From: Selaginella moellendorffii
Taxonomy: Eukaryota; Streptophyta; Lycopodiopsida; Selaginellales; Selaginellaceae
Assembly (NCBI RefSeq): GCF_000143415.4
Contig: NW_003314272.1
Location: 2,071,728-2,135,727 of the forward strand
DNA length: 64,000 nt
Direction: 5' to 3'
Shown: positions 45,136 to 55,908 of the stretch, in pieces
Layout of the letters: every line of letters begins with the position of its first letter
Position numbering within the stretch: the stretch's first letter is position 1
Program-made: the position numbers and the translations under genes
Notes under the pieces: model-generated
Database searches by the model: none
Told to the model about the DNA's origin: nothing
The model's input: only the letters and a program-made list of their open reading frames with translations

Positions 45136-46032
45136 AACCTAATTTTAGATACAAGTGGCTATAGGGTTCCAAAAGCTAAAAACTAGCATATAATTAATAT
45201 CTAGTTTTATTTTATATAGCTGGCTTGCCATATATAATAATGGTAAACACACACATACATATGAATATGCCTTTTTGCAAGATTACCTTTCAATTTTGAA
45301 AACATATACAGATTTGACTCTTTGATTTGTCCACATTATATATACTACACATTTATACTCCTTGCAAAGATACAACATATCAAGAGGAATAGAATATATA
45401 TAAGGAAACTTAATTTTCTTTATAATAGTTTAGTGGATTACAAAAGTTATGGAATGTTTTATAAAGTGGATTTGTTAGTGCTTCTGCTATGCTGTTCAGA
45501 TTGAAGTGGATTTGTTAGTGCTTCTACTGTGCTATAGAGATTGTGGTAATGAAACAAAATTAACATTTACACATTTTTGTATGTTAGAATTACTCATAGA
45601 ATTTTTGTTTTTCTTACTTCCCATCTCTATAAATCCCTAAAAAATGAATGAGTGAATCAGTATTTTGAATTATTCATATATTTCTTGACAATTATTGAAA
45701 TATCAAAATGTACAATAGAAATTTCAAGTTTGTGCAAACTTCAATATTCCCATTTTTATTTGGAACCTAAAAAGCCCAAAAATTTCTATAGGTTCAGATG
45801 ACCTTCTAATTCTAGAAACTACTCAATCAATATTTTATTGTATAGATTGTATTAGAAAGATTCAAAAAATAAAAATTTCTCTAAACTATTGATAATTGAA
45901 TTCATGAATTTCAAGTTCACCAAAGAATAACATTTTTTTGACTTAACATTTCCTTATAAAACTTATGGTTGACTATATTGACTAGTATTGACTTGAGCCG
46001 AATTAAGCTCAACTCAAGTTTGGACCATCCCC
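45136..46032 (-). pseudogene. right arm of copy C with decayed small gene 4
   Basis: Continues the 8400-9373 arm of copy A. The small-gene-4 equivalent near 45440-45660 is reduced to scattered matches (AAGTGGATTTGTTAGTGCTT..., ACTACAC-like Ser/Cys region). No open frame remains. Confidence 0.5.
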
Positions 46033-46275
46033 TCTTGGGCCACTAAATGAAAATACAAAGCCAAAATTCCAAGCATATAGCCAAAGAACAAAGGGATTAG
46101 AGCACGAAATAACTTTCGAGTGTGCAGCCTAAAGAATGAAAAAGTAAGAGTATAGAATAACATTAAAACAATCTTAGAGCATTTAACATTCCAACGGTAA
46201 GACTAGTATATAAATGGAGCCAAACGGAGTTTAGCACTCTTTTAGCATACTAGTGGTCTAATGCAAGGATATGGT
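46033..46275 (-). repeat. interspersed repeat R1, copy 3
   Basis: Inverse of 28960-29218; begins at the right edge of copy C with TCTTGGGCCACTAAATG. Confidence 0.65.
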
Positions 46276-47650
46276 GTAAGGAATCAACTCCCCGAGGTAT
46301 CAAAAGCTAAAGGATCCCCAAAAGCACGACCAAAATAATAAAGAGTTCATCAGATGAGACCAAGTCTAGGATCAAGTCCAAGATTGACTCTGAGACTGAG
46401 TCTGAGATTGAGTCTGAGACCGAGTTCAAGACTGAGTCTGAAATTGAGTCCGAGACAGAGTCCGAGGTCGAGTCCAAGATTAAGTTTGAGACCAAGTCCG
46501 AATACTAATATAGGTTGTGGGGTGAAAGCCCAAAGCGTGTGTGTCTCCCAGAAGGGGGAGTTACAAGGGGTTCTAAAAATATAATAGGGATAGTGAGGTC
46601 CAAGAATCAGTCTTGAAAGAACTCTCTAGTGGTGCTTCCAAACTGACTTGAGGTTGAGACTGGGGCTTAGGGGCCTTGGATGGGAGTGAGCATAGACTCG
46701 GGTGGTGCCAGAGGAGCCACCCAAGGAAGTGCTCAAGAGCAACTCCCACTCCCAGAAGAGAAATCAACTATGGTGCTCTTGGCTCATATGGAGTGGTACC
46801 CCACTTGAGTATCTTGTGGCTCATTGGTCCTCACCCTTTCTAGGGGCTTGGGCCTTCCCATTGGGATGGAAGTGGGGGAGTAGGGGTACCCATACCAAAC
46901 CATTAAGCCATAGTGTTTCCCCCCAGCATTCCGAAGCAAGTGTTGTATCCAAAGCTTAGGATTTAGAGGGTCCCATGATCAAGCCTTGTTGTACCAAGGG
47001 ATGTTAAGAATCTAGAAACTTGGTGTGCTTGGCTACTTGTGCTTGTGGGGAGTGTAGCCGAACCTTAAATCCAGTCTAACCCAGAAAGGGGGATTAGGAG
47101 AAAATTTGAGAATTTGTGGATGGATAGTTAACACTTTATTACTCGTGTAATGAGTTGTTGAAACTAAGTATGACCAAGTAGGAGCTGGTACAATAGGCGG
47201 GAACCTTGGCACGGGAACTTAACTTAGGCCAAGGTCGTGGTGGTTAGATAGACAAGGTAAGCTAGCAAATTGGAAAGGAAAAATTTATGGCTTACAAATC
47301 GGTATCGAAGCCTTTTCTTTAGTTCTAATGAAGGATAGAGGTGGATTGTTGGAAAATAGCAAAGGTAAGGCGTAAAAGAACCAAGGTGGAGATGGAACTT
47401 CCTCCAGAGCTAGAGCTTTCGGCCAAAAAAAAGGCTATGGATGAAGAATCCTTGTATAAGGAGAACTCCAATAAGGAGACTTCTAAATAGGAGTTTGGTG
47501 ATGGGGTTTGGTCGTTCAAGGCTTAATTGAACGTTCTAGAAGGACAAGGCATAAACCAATGCCCTGTTGGAGACTTTCATACGCAAACTAAAGTATGACG
47601 AGAAGTGGAAGAAAAAGTGAAAGACTGTAGATACTGGTAGCGCAAAAGGT

Positions 47651-48060
47651 GTGGACCCTTTGGCGGGGACTAAGGTGGAACCGAATAAGGTCGAACAAAC
47701 TGAAGTCAAATTAGTCTCTCAAGCAATTCTCAAGTACAAACCAAAGCCCCCACTAGTCTTCAAAGGAGTGAATGACTATAAGGTGGTGGAGGATTGGTTT
47801 TATGGTATGAAGGATTACTTCCAAGTGTTATAGTCATCGAGCTTGAAGAAGGTCCTATATGCAAAACTATACTTGGTAGATGATGTTAAGTCCTGGTGGA
47901 GAATAACAAAGGCCAAAAAAGGACCAGTGGCCATTTGGGAAATGATGAAGGCAAAGATCCACGCAAAATCTTTGGGGATGGATTGGTTCAATCTATTTGT
48001 GATAACCCTACATAGACAAAGTAGGAACCTTGTGGTACTGGTGAATGCTCAGGGAAAATG
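47651..48060 (+). pseudogene. gypsy gag remnant
   Basis: PPLVFKGVNDYKVVEDWFYG, LKKVLYAKLYLVDDVKSWWR and VAIWEMMKAKI follow the retrotransposon gag (capsid) pattern. A stop after YFQVL (47831) and loss of the zinc knuckle region show decay. Confidence 0.65.
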
Positions 48061-48299
48061 ATCCAGAGTGGAGGCCTAGGATCTAAAGGTAGGGCAATGT
48101 AAGGCTAAAGACTCTTGCTTGAACCTAGTGTCCATGAGAGAACAACTCACTAGAGGATCCAAAGTAGCATTCTTGTGCTTACTCTCGATAAGTGATAAAA
48201 AGACGGGAACAGAAGAAGTACCTTTAATGATTTAGTAGGTGCTGAACTAATTTCAAGGTACCATGCCAGAGGAGCTACTAACAGGATTACCTCCCAAAT

Positions 48300-49140
48300 G
48301 ACTAATAGAACATAAAATTGAGCTGGTCGAGGGTGCTAAGGCGATGGTTTGTCCCCCCTATCATTTGAACAAAAAGAAACTTGAGGAGCTCAAATGCCAA
48401 CTAAAAGAGTTGGTGGATAAAGGATATGTTAAGTTGAGCAAGTCATTGTATTGGGTGCTAATGTTATTTGTGAAAAAGAAAGATTTATTTATGAGTATGT
48501 GCATAGACTATCAATTGCTCAACAAGTATACAAAGAAGAACAAATACCCTTTACCAAGAATTGAGGACTTGTTCAATAGGTTGGGAAAGGTGAAATACTT
48601 CTCAAGTATTGACCTAAGGTCAAGATACTACCAGATTAGAGTAGCAGAGGAAGATGTCAAAAAGACAACCTGTCGAACAAAGTATGGCAATTTTGAGTTT
48701 CTAGTGATGCGCTTTGGGCTGTGCAATGCACTAGCAATGTTCTCGGCGCTAATAAACCACATTTTTTGTACCCTATTTGGATCACTTCGTGGTCGTCTAT
48801 ATTGACGACATCCTGATCTATAGTGAGATGCTAGAAAAGCATGCCAAACACTTGACGAAGGTGTTTGAGAAACTAAGGGAACACAAGTTGTAAGCTAAAG
48901 AGAGCAAATGTGACTTTGTTTGACAATAGGTAAAGTTTCTTGGGTATGTGGTGGGCAAGGACGAGCTCAAGGTAGACCCTAAGAAGGTCCAAGCGATCCA
49001 GAAATGAGAGCAACCACCGAATGTACACGAGTTGAAGGTGTTCTTTGGGCTATGCAACTACTACCGAAAGTTTATCAAACACTATTCAAGAGTAGCCTTG
49101 CCCTTAATAGACCAAACGGGAAAAGGGAAGATGGTATAAA
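48300..49140 (+). pseudogene. gypsy reverse transcriptase remnant
   Basis: [61 protein letters not shown] and VMRFGLCNA are in order, then a frameshift near 48785 before [10 protein letters not shown] and VKFLGYVVGKDELKVDPKKV. RNase H and integrase are absent, replaced by the LTR tail. Confidence 0.85.
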
Positions 49141-49307
49141 CAACAGAATGTGAGGTGGCATTTGAAAGAAAAGTTGAGGAAGACTCTTGTGTTAGCATTA
49201 CTAACCTTTAGTAAAGACTTTGAGGTAAAAATAGACACTTTAGACTTTGCATTGGTTGAAGGTGTGGTTAAGTGAATAAAGTAAAATGGAAAATTTAGTC
49301 ACTTACA

Positions 49308-52300
49308 CATAGGTGGTGGGGCAAAACTTGGTGGCAAAAATGAGGCACCTAGTGCTATAGGTGGTGGGGCAAGTCTTGGTGGTGGAAATGGTAGATATGC
49401 TAATACTTCTGAAGGTCACAAAAATGAAGTGGTAACTATGCTAGAGGCCGACACGATCTTGAATAAGCAAGTACGAGAGACTATTGTCCAAGCTCAAAAA
49501 TATACTATTAGCAGGGTGTTAGGTGAAATGGCTTGGAAAGCATCCCAACATCTTCAAATTCCACTTTGCCATCTTGGTTGTGCTCAGCCTATGACCTCAA
49601 CATGGCTATTTATACCTTTTTCACAAAGGCTGCATTCAGGCACACTGCTGGATCATTTATTGTGTCGTCATCATTCCTGGAACAAATTGCATAGATATGG
49701 TTACTCACGAGATCAAGTAGACTTGGGATCAAATATGGCAAAGGAAATCTCAGGAGTTTGATACTTTGATGGCATGCCACAAGGAGACACAATCCTTTGT
49801 AGGTCGAATGTTCTTCATTATTGATGGAAACCACCAGTGGCTAGCATTTTAGAGGTGTAACTAAGAGAAGTTCCAAAATGATGACAAGTGACATATTTGT
49901 ATTCCAGTGACACTTGTGGAGTTAGAGGATCGAAACCAAGTTGTGAGGCTCAACTTGGCAAGTCATAAGATCAATATATCGGAATCCCTTACTAGTAACC
50001 TTTGTTCTCACCAACTATGTTACAAGTTTAATGATTTTGCTTTCCAAGCACATACCCTCGTCCATGATATCAAGCACCTTCAATATGTTGGCATGCTTTC
50101 TCTTGAGGAAATCTAGATGCTATATAGTTGTGAGGTTATGGAAACAGTTCAAGCAAAGCTTGTAGCACATAAGGCCAAGAGTTTCTTACTTGATATTATG
50201 TGCCTATGGATTTTTTTGGTTGTGGTCTGGTCAAAAGTATCCTTTTCTTACATGAACTTGTGTTTTCTACTTATAAGTTTTCCTTTTAGCCAATTGTCAA
50301 GGCAAAGCAAAACTCATATTTAAAGATTATGCAAGTGATAGATGAGGTGTAAGAGAACCTTGAACTGCAACAAATTGAGCAACGCATTTTGAACTCAAAG
50401 AAATCAAAGGTGAAGAAGCTACTTGCAATTGCAGACATCTAACTTAATAAAGATTGGTTGGATTGTATTGCAAAGATATGCTCTTGTGGCAGTAAGATAA
50501 TCTCTTTTATCTTTTCTCATTCCACTTTGAAATCCTTGTCCTTGCAGAAAATGGTAAGCACCTAAAGAATTGATCTATAACATCGCAAAAAGCAAGTTCT
50601 CCTTCAATGAGCAAACCTCTTGCTTGGAGCTCCTCAACACTTGGCATTGTAACAATGATAAGAGGTTGGAGAACAAATTTGAGAATGTGATGAAGGAGAA
50701 ACTTTATATCACTCAGAGTATTGTGGCTACTGAGGAGCTACTTCAAGCATGGGATACGAGGTTCCTTACTAATGCCCGCACCGGCATAACACTTCCAAAA
50801 TATGTCCAAGCTTCCCTTCAAGAGCTTGGGGATGGATGGCTTCTTGATGGTAGCTCAAGCTTCATGGATTTCAAGAACTAGCTAAGCCAACCATTTTTCT
50901 CGTGTCGCATAGCATATAAGTTAATTGCAAAAAATTTACTTGCTTATTTAATCATGGCTCTTTTGTAGGTATTTAAATCATTGCTCAGATGCTCTAGTGT
51001 ACATAGCAAGTGTTTTTCTCAAGCTCTTAATTGGTGGGAAGAAGCTTGGCATGTATAAGCTAGAGTTCCATTGTCCCATTGCGCGAGAGCAAGAACTTTG
51101 TCCATGGCATTTGGAGTTGTGGAGGCAAATGCCATCGTCACCTTTTGAGCTTGATCTCCACCTCAAGTGTCATCCAGGTTTGATGAGTAAAACTTCCTAG
51201 CAGTAACTTATATTTCTACTTTACTGTAGAGGCACTCTTGGAAGGAGTGGAGATGCCTCAAGACAGGGATGAGATTCATATTGAGCAGACTGAAGAGGAA
51301 CAAGTGGAGAATCCAGCTGAAAACTCTCCTACCCCATCTCATCCTACAACAGTTGCTCATTCCCCAGATCCTACTGCCGCTGCTTGTCCAACCTTGACTA
51401 CTCAAAATGTACGAAGGTAACTCCATAGTGAGGACGTCCAAAAGAGTAAGAACTTGATTTCCAATGACCTTGCTTATTGTAATTTGGTTGTAGATGTTAG
51501 AGAAACCAGCTAGCACTCTATACATTGACATATAAATGCATTCTTTCCATCCCTCCCCACTGCTACAAAGGATAACCTCCAAGAATTATCTTCATCAGCT
51601 TAATATGAAAAAAAAACATGTATTAAATTTAATATTTCCTGGTTTTGAACACTATTCAGGTTTGCCCTCTTTCTCTTATGAGAAGTGTTGGCAACGTGAA
51701 AATAATTATTGGGGACTACTTTTAGCTTTCCAATGACATGAGCTGAGAGTCTTTTATATTCCTTAGATGGATGCAAGGATTGGGAATGAACAATACCTTC
51801 GGCATCGACCTCGCATTCTTCAACTTGCCTAATGGGTTACCACCTTTACAAAGTGACACTACATCTTTCGACTGGATCATATTTCTCAAGTGGTGGATGT
51901 GGCATGCGATATGAGGGCATTATGCTAATCATTCTTCCCCGTTCTTTATTTTGGGGAGGCTTCTTGCAACGATGGCGGAGAATGATGACTCTAGATTGGT
52001 TGAGTTTGCATCAGGTTGCCTACTCTCAAACATCCTGGCTGAAACAAAAGGAGCAAGTGGCTAAATCCAAAAGGTTTGCATTTTCTTATTTTTCATATCT
52101 TAAATTGATTGCCTCTTTTCATTGTAAGTTTTAGTATGGAACTACGATGCTCTTTGCCACTACTCTTACTATCACTGTATTACACGAGCTGATGAGCATG
52201 CAAGTTTGGCATTGCCAAGATATGATAGCTCATTAGATATCATCCCGAATGTTATCAATGAGGACCATCATATAGAGTTCCCCTGGATATCGACACCGTT

Positions 52301-52578
52301 CACCAAAGGCCATGCAAATCCTCCTAGAGTTGTTTTGTCCTCCTAAGGGGATTGTGCTTGATGCTACAGCAAATTTTTGTTCAATGGTGCTAGTGGTTAA
52401 AGACACTGGCCATGCAATTTTTGCACTGGAGAAGGAGAGTGCATTGGAAGGTGTTCTTGGGATATTTCATAATAGGTGATAATAAAGTATTAAATTTCTC
52501 ATTATAGCAATTCCATTATGGTTGTCTATATTAGGTGGATCGATGATATAGGCTATAATTTGCCATGTTATGCAGAAG
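49308..52578 (+). mobile_element. ParB-MTase element copy D, old; interrupted by copy E
   Basis: Contains only a diverged ParB-MTase gene and stops at TATGCAGAAG (52578), where copy E begins. In copy A the same point is TATGCAGAAGCC in exon 10 (7109-7118), so E inserted into the last exon of D; the expected duplication is TGCAGAAG. The rest of D lies beyond the other end of E, outside the window. Confidence 0.7.
49430..52578 (+). pseudogene. ParB-MTase gene remnant, copy D
   Basis: ParB-like part: WDQIWQRKSQEFDTLMACHKETQ and FFIIDGNHQWLAF (49815-49850), LVHDIKHLQYVGMLSLEEI. Middle part: IYNIAKSKFSFNEQTSCLELLN and VMKEKLYITQSI. Methyltransferase end: RSPKAMQILLELFCPPKGIVLDATANFCSMV and FALEKE (52300-52450). 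DGNH is retained although the sequence is very diverged; motif I has lost its glycines. Many stops. Confidence 0.7.
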
Positions 52579-52868
52579 GGGGATGGTCCAAAGTTGAGTT
52601 GAACTCATGAGTTGAGCTCAATTTAACACAATTCAACTCAAGTCAACATAGTCAATAAGAAATATTACAAAGGAGATCTAAATTGAACAAATGAAGGTTC
52701 TAGCAAACTTTCAAATATTAAAATATCTAAATATCTAAGTTAAAAGTTTTTATAAGATTGAATTGTTTAAAAAAGAGAAAGTTCATGAGAACCTATCTTT
52801 TATAAAACTATATTATTTTATTATGACAACTGTTACAGCTGTCATATTTGATTTGACTACTTAATATT

Positions 52869-53174
52869 TTGAATACTTTAGATACTATTCCTTCATTCAA
52901 AAGATTTTCTAGGGTTCTTGAGAAGATAGGAAGCAAGGAAAATAAAGGATCTATGAGTAAGAGTTATAGTGCAAAGGAATGTGAGAATGCTCATTTTGTT
53001 TCACTACCACAATCTCTATATTACACTCCTAGTCCTTATTACCCATCTGGGAATGTGAAGACCACTATCACAATTGATAAAAATGCTCTTGTTACTTCTA
53101 AAACAACAGTCCAAAGCAAGAGAAATGAAGAAATGAACAGCACAGTGGAAAGCACTAAGAAATCTACTCCATAA
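52869..53174 (+). CDS. small gene 4 of copy E, last exon, open
   Basis: Matches 9066-8768 and 39432-39126: IPSFKRFSRVLEKIGSKEN, SKSYSAKECENAHF, SLYYTPSPYYPSGNV, QSKRNEEMNS, ending at TAA 53172. About nine bases containing the presumed acceptor in A are missing here, so splicing may differ. Function unknown. Confidence 0.45.
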   Translation: MNTLDTIPSFKRFSRVLEKIGSKENKGSMSKSYSAKECENAHFVSLPQSLYYTPSPYYPSGNVKTTITIDKNALVTSKTTVQSKRNEEMNSTVESTKKSTP

Positions 53175-53787
53175 AACTTTCCATGACATTTGTAATTTAC
53201 ATATTAATTCATATTAAAAACTCTGTTGCTTGCCTATATCGCAATCCTCTCATATGATAAGACCAAGGTATATTTTGTAGTGAATCCTCATTAAAAGTTT
53301 TTGGGAATTGTTTATAAATAATGATAAAAGAAATCAAAATCTTTCAAAAGACTCAAAAGTAATATCACATCAAAGAATCAACTTTATCTACATTTCCAAG
53401 ACTGAAAGGTAATCTCAAATGAGAGAATGGTAGCATGCCAACGTGCTCTGCCACTATAATATAGTCTATATTTCCTTGTAGTTTATTTCCTTAGACATTT
53501 GGCATATGTAGAAAAGAATATATGTGTAGCAAAGTACGATTCATCATAATGATAGAGCATAGGTATACATGACAATCTAAAATTCTATAAGCTCTTATGT
53601 TTACAAGAAAGCTATGATTATGAAGCCCTATTTCCAAGACTGACATTTAAAGAATTTGAGTATTTTAAGTGTCATAATAAATAAACCTCATTCCCAAAAC
53701 TAAAACTTAGTATATAAACTATCTAGAAAAGTTATAATCATTGTAGGTTTTTTGTTCTCCTTAAGCTCCTTAGAAGTTTGTATTGAA

Positions 53788-54333
53788 ATGGCTCAAAGGA
53801 GAGTCATTGCTAGTCGTACTTGGCCCCCCAGCATTTCATATCAATCTCCACCTCCATCCCCAAGTTCTATCAACATTTCACCTTCACCTCCACATAACAA
53901 TTCTTTTTCTGCTGAAGGCTCTAGTGAAGCTAAACTAAAGCTCCCTATATGTGAAATTTTGGATCTTGCTACTAGAGAGGGATTGCCTCCAGCGCTTCAA
54001 GAGCAATGCCACATGTTTTTGCAAGATCTTGCTCCTGACATGGCAGGACTACTTGAAAGCACAGAACGCTATTACATTTGGTGTTCAATATGCTACTTTT
54101 TCTTGGACAAGACAAATGGCTTTATGGGTTTACAAACTTTTCTTGAGCACTGTAGGAATTGCCCAACTGCGGGTCTGGAAAATGTGCATGTGTGGATGTA
54201 CAATAGATTCAAGAATGAGTTACGGACATATACCCACTATCGCTTTATGGTGAGGAACAACATCCCCTTGGGAAACACTGCATTGGCTAATGCAAAATAT
54301 GGGGTTTTTAGGCCACCCTACAGTGGAATGTAA
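53788..54333 (+). CDS. small gene 3 of copy E, unknown protein, open
   Basis: A 181-codon frame collinear with copy A: MAQRRVIASRTWPPS, Pro/Ser-rich linker, ICEILDLATREGLPPALQEQCHMF, CYFFLDKTNG, FLEHCRNCPTAGLENVHVWMYNRFKNEL, ending FRPPYSGM at a GTAAGA that contains the stop. Differences from A are scattered substitutions without frameshift. Its openness in two old, otherwise broken copies is the reason for calling it real. Confidence 0.6.
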   Translation: MAQRRVIASRTWPPSISYQSPPPSPSSINISPSPPHNNSFSAEGSSEAKLKLPICEILDLATREGLPPALQEQCHMFLQDLAPDMAGLLESTERYYIWCSICYFFLDKTNGFMGLQTFLEHCRNCPTAGLENVHVWMYNRFKNELRTYTHYRFMVRNNIPLGNTALANAKYGVFRPPYSGM

Positions 54334-54547
54334 GATCTAAAATTACTTTACTGTACTATAGTATTATCACTATTAAAAAGAAATATATAATAAAATGATA
54401 TTAGTTGTAGGTAACATGCCTTGTTCTAGAAGGTGTTATCATATCACATACAATTGTTTACAAAATGTTGAAGGAGGAGATGGCAACACACAAGTGCTAC
54501 AAAGTGATGGTGACAGATGAGAATGATAATCTGCAATTATGGTATCG

Positions 54548-54640
54548 GACACTGACACTGACATCTGACAATTTTACTGACATCTAACAATTTTACTGAC
54601 ATCTAACAATTTTACTGACATCTGACACTTTCACTAACAT
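54548..54640. repeat. 19-bp tandem repeat TGACATCTGACAATTTTAC
   Basis: About four units in the spacer between the convergent small gene 3 and ParB-MTase gene; corresponds to the 7230-7340 repeat of copy A. Confidence 0.75.
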
Positions 54641-55484
54641 CTAATATATAACAAGCTTTCCATTTTATGTAAGGATGCAATTAACTTTTTTCTGCCTCAT
54701 CATTAACATAATGATTTCTTTTATACTTCTTCCTATATTAGTATTGTGGAGAAGATTCATCTTGCATATGTTGAGCCATGGCTTCTGCATAGTCAGGGAG
54801 ACTTCTAAAGCCTCAAATTCTAGAAACTCCAGATGACTGTAATCTATAAAATAGAATGAAACATATATTGAAATTTTAATAAACATAATTCACCTCCTTG
54901 AGGTTGAAGGCAACTCACGAAATCCTCTGAGCCGGCGTTTGAAGAAATGATGTTCTTCAATAGCAAACACTGACCTTCCAGCTACCTCCACCATAGAACC
55001 ACTACCTACTGTGCAATCAATCACAACACCATCTAGTGGGCAATAGAGCTCAAACAAGACTTGCATTGCCGATGGAGTTCAGAATCGGTACCCTAGAAAC
55101 ATGTTGCGGATCTGCTCAACCACAAGGTTGGGTATGATGTTAGTGGAACTGTCGTACCCAGGCAAAACACGTGCTACACGTTTGCTATCATGAAACCCAT
55201 CATGTGTGTTTCTGTAGAAGGCATGATAGGTCCACATCATAACCTAGAAAATAAAAATGTTTAGAAATTAGATAAAAATATAAAATACATACTCACCTTT
55301 TTAGGCTTCCCTTAGACGCCCCTCATATCAACGCCAATAGGATCTATGATGCACCCGGAAGAGAATGACTTGAAATGAACTTCTGCTGCGTACGTCATAA
55401 GCTCATACATCCAGTTGGGGTCGTTCGGTAGGATGAAGATGACATGGCCAGCTTCAAGCATAAGTGCTTCGGACAATAGGAATG

Positions 55485-55897
55485 TGTCAAGACCCCCAAC
55501 AAGATCAAGACTGGAAAATGCTAAAGACAAAGAGAAAAAGCTAGTGAAAACAAAGAAGAGGCCTTAGACTGGTGTTGATTCAGATTGTGGAGAAATGGAA
55601 CAAGGCTAACCTATATATACTATAGGTTGATGAAGCTCCACCACTCTTGAATCAAGGACGGCCTAAATATAGCTGAGGTCGAGGAGGCGCCACATCATCA
55701 TCAGGAATGTGGCTCGAGACTCAGGAATCGGGAAGTGTCTCGAGAGTCAGGAATAGGGAAGTGTCTCGAGAGTCAAGAATAGGGAAGTGTCTCGAGAGTC
55801 AGGAATAGGGAAGTGTCTCGAGAGTCAGGAATGTGGTTTGTAAGTCAGGAATCCAGCGAGAGTCAAGAATGTGGCAAGAATTGGGGGATTCCTGACA
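55485..55897 (-). repeat. 3' LTR of chromovirus
   Basis: 413 bp with four to five 24-bp units of GTGTCTCGAGAGTCAGGAAT (55730-55830) and CTATATATACTATAGG as a TATA-like palindrome on either strand. Confidence 0.92.
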
Positions 55898-55908
55898 GCA
55901 CCCCCTCC

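Larger units (their letters stand above)
40640..46032 (+). mobile_element. ParB-MTase element copy C, old and left-truncated
   Basis: It starts abruptly inside exon 4 of the ParB-MTase gene and runs to a right terminus TTTGGACCATCCCC at 46032 with the usual GAGC/TCAACTCAAG motif. A truncated gypsy element (43108-45135) sits within small gene 3. It is far more diverged from A than B or E are, so it represents an older wave. The right flank TCTTGGGC continues into an R1 repeat, indicating that copy C landed in R1. Confidence 0.75.
46290..49307 (+). mobile_element. older gag/RT-bearing member of the satellite-LTR family
   Basis: A 5' LTR of about 1 kb (to 47296) contains an eroded GAGTCT/GAGTCC hexamer array (46350-46500), AGCCCAAAGCGTGTGTGTCTC and TAATAGGG matching the 20-29 kb LTRs, and ends GGCTTACA. 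Next is AATCGGTATCGAAGCC, the primer-binding site. Gag and RT remnants follow. Only the last 50 bases of a 3' LTR remain (49258-49307, GGTGTGGTTAAGTG...ACTTACA). It is the likely coding partner of the non-autonomous element at 20271-28905. Confidence 0.75.
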
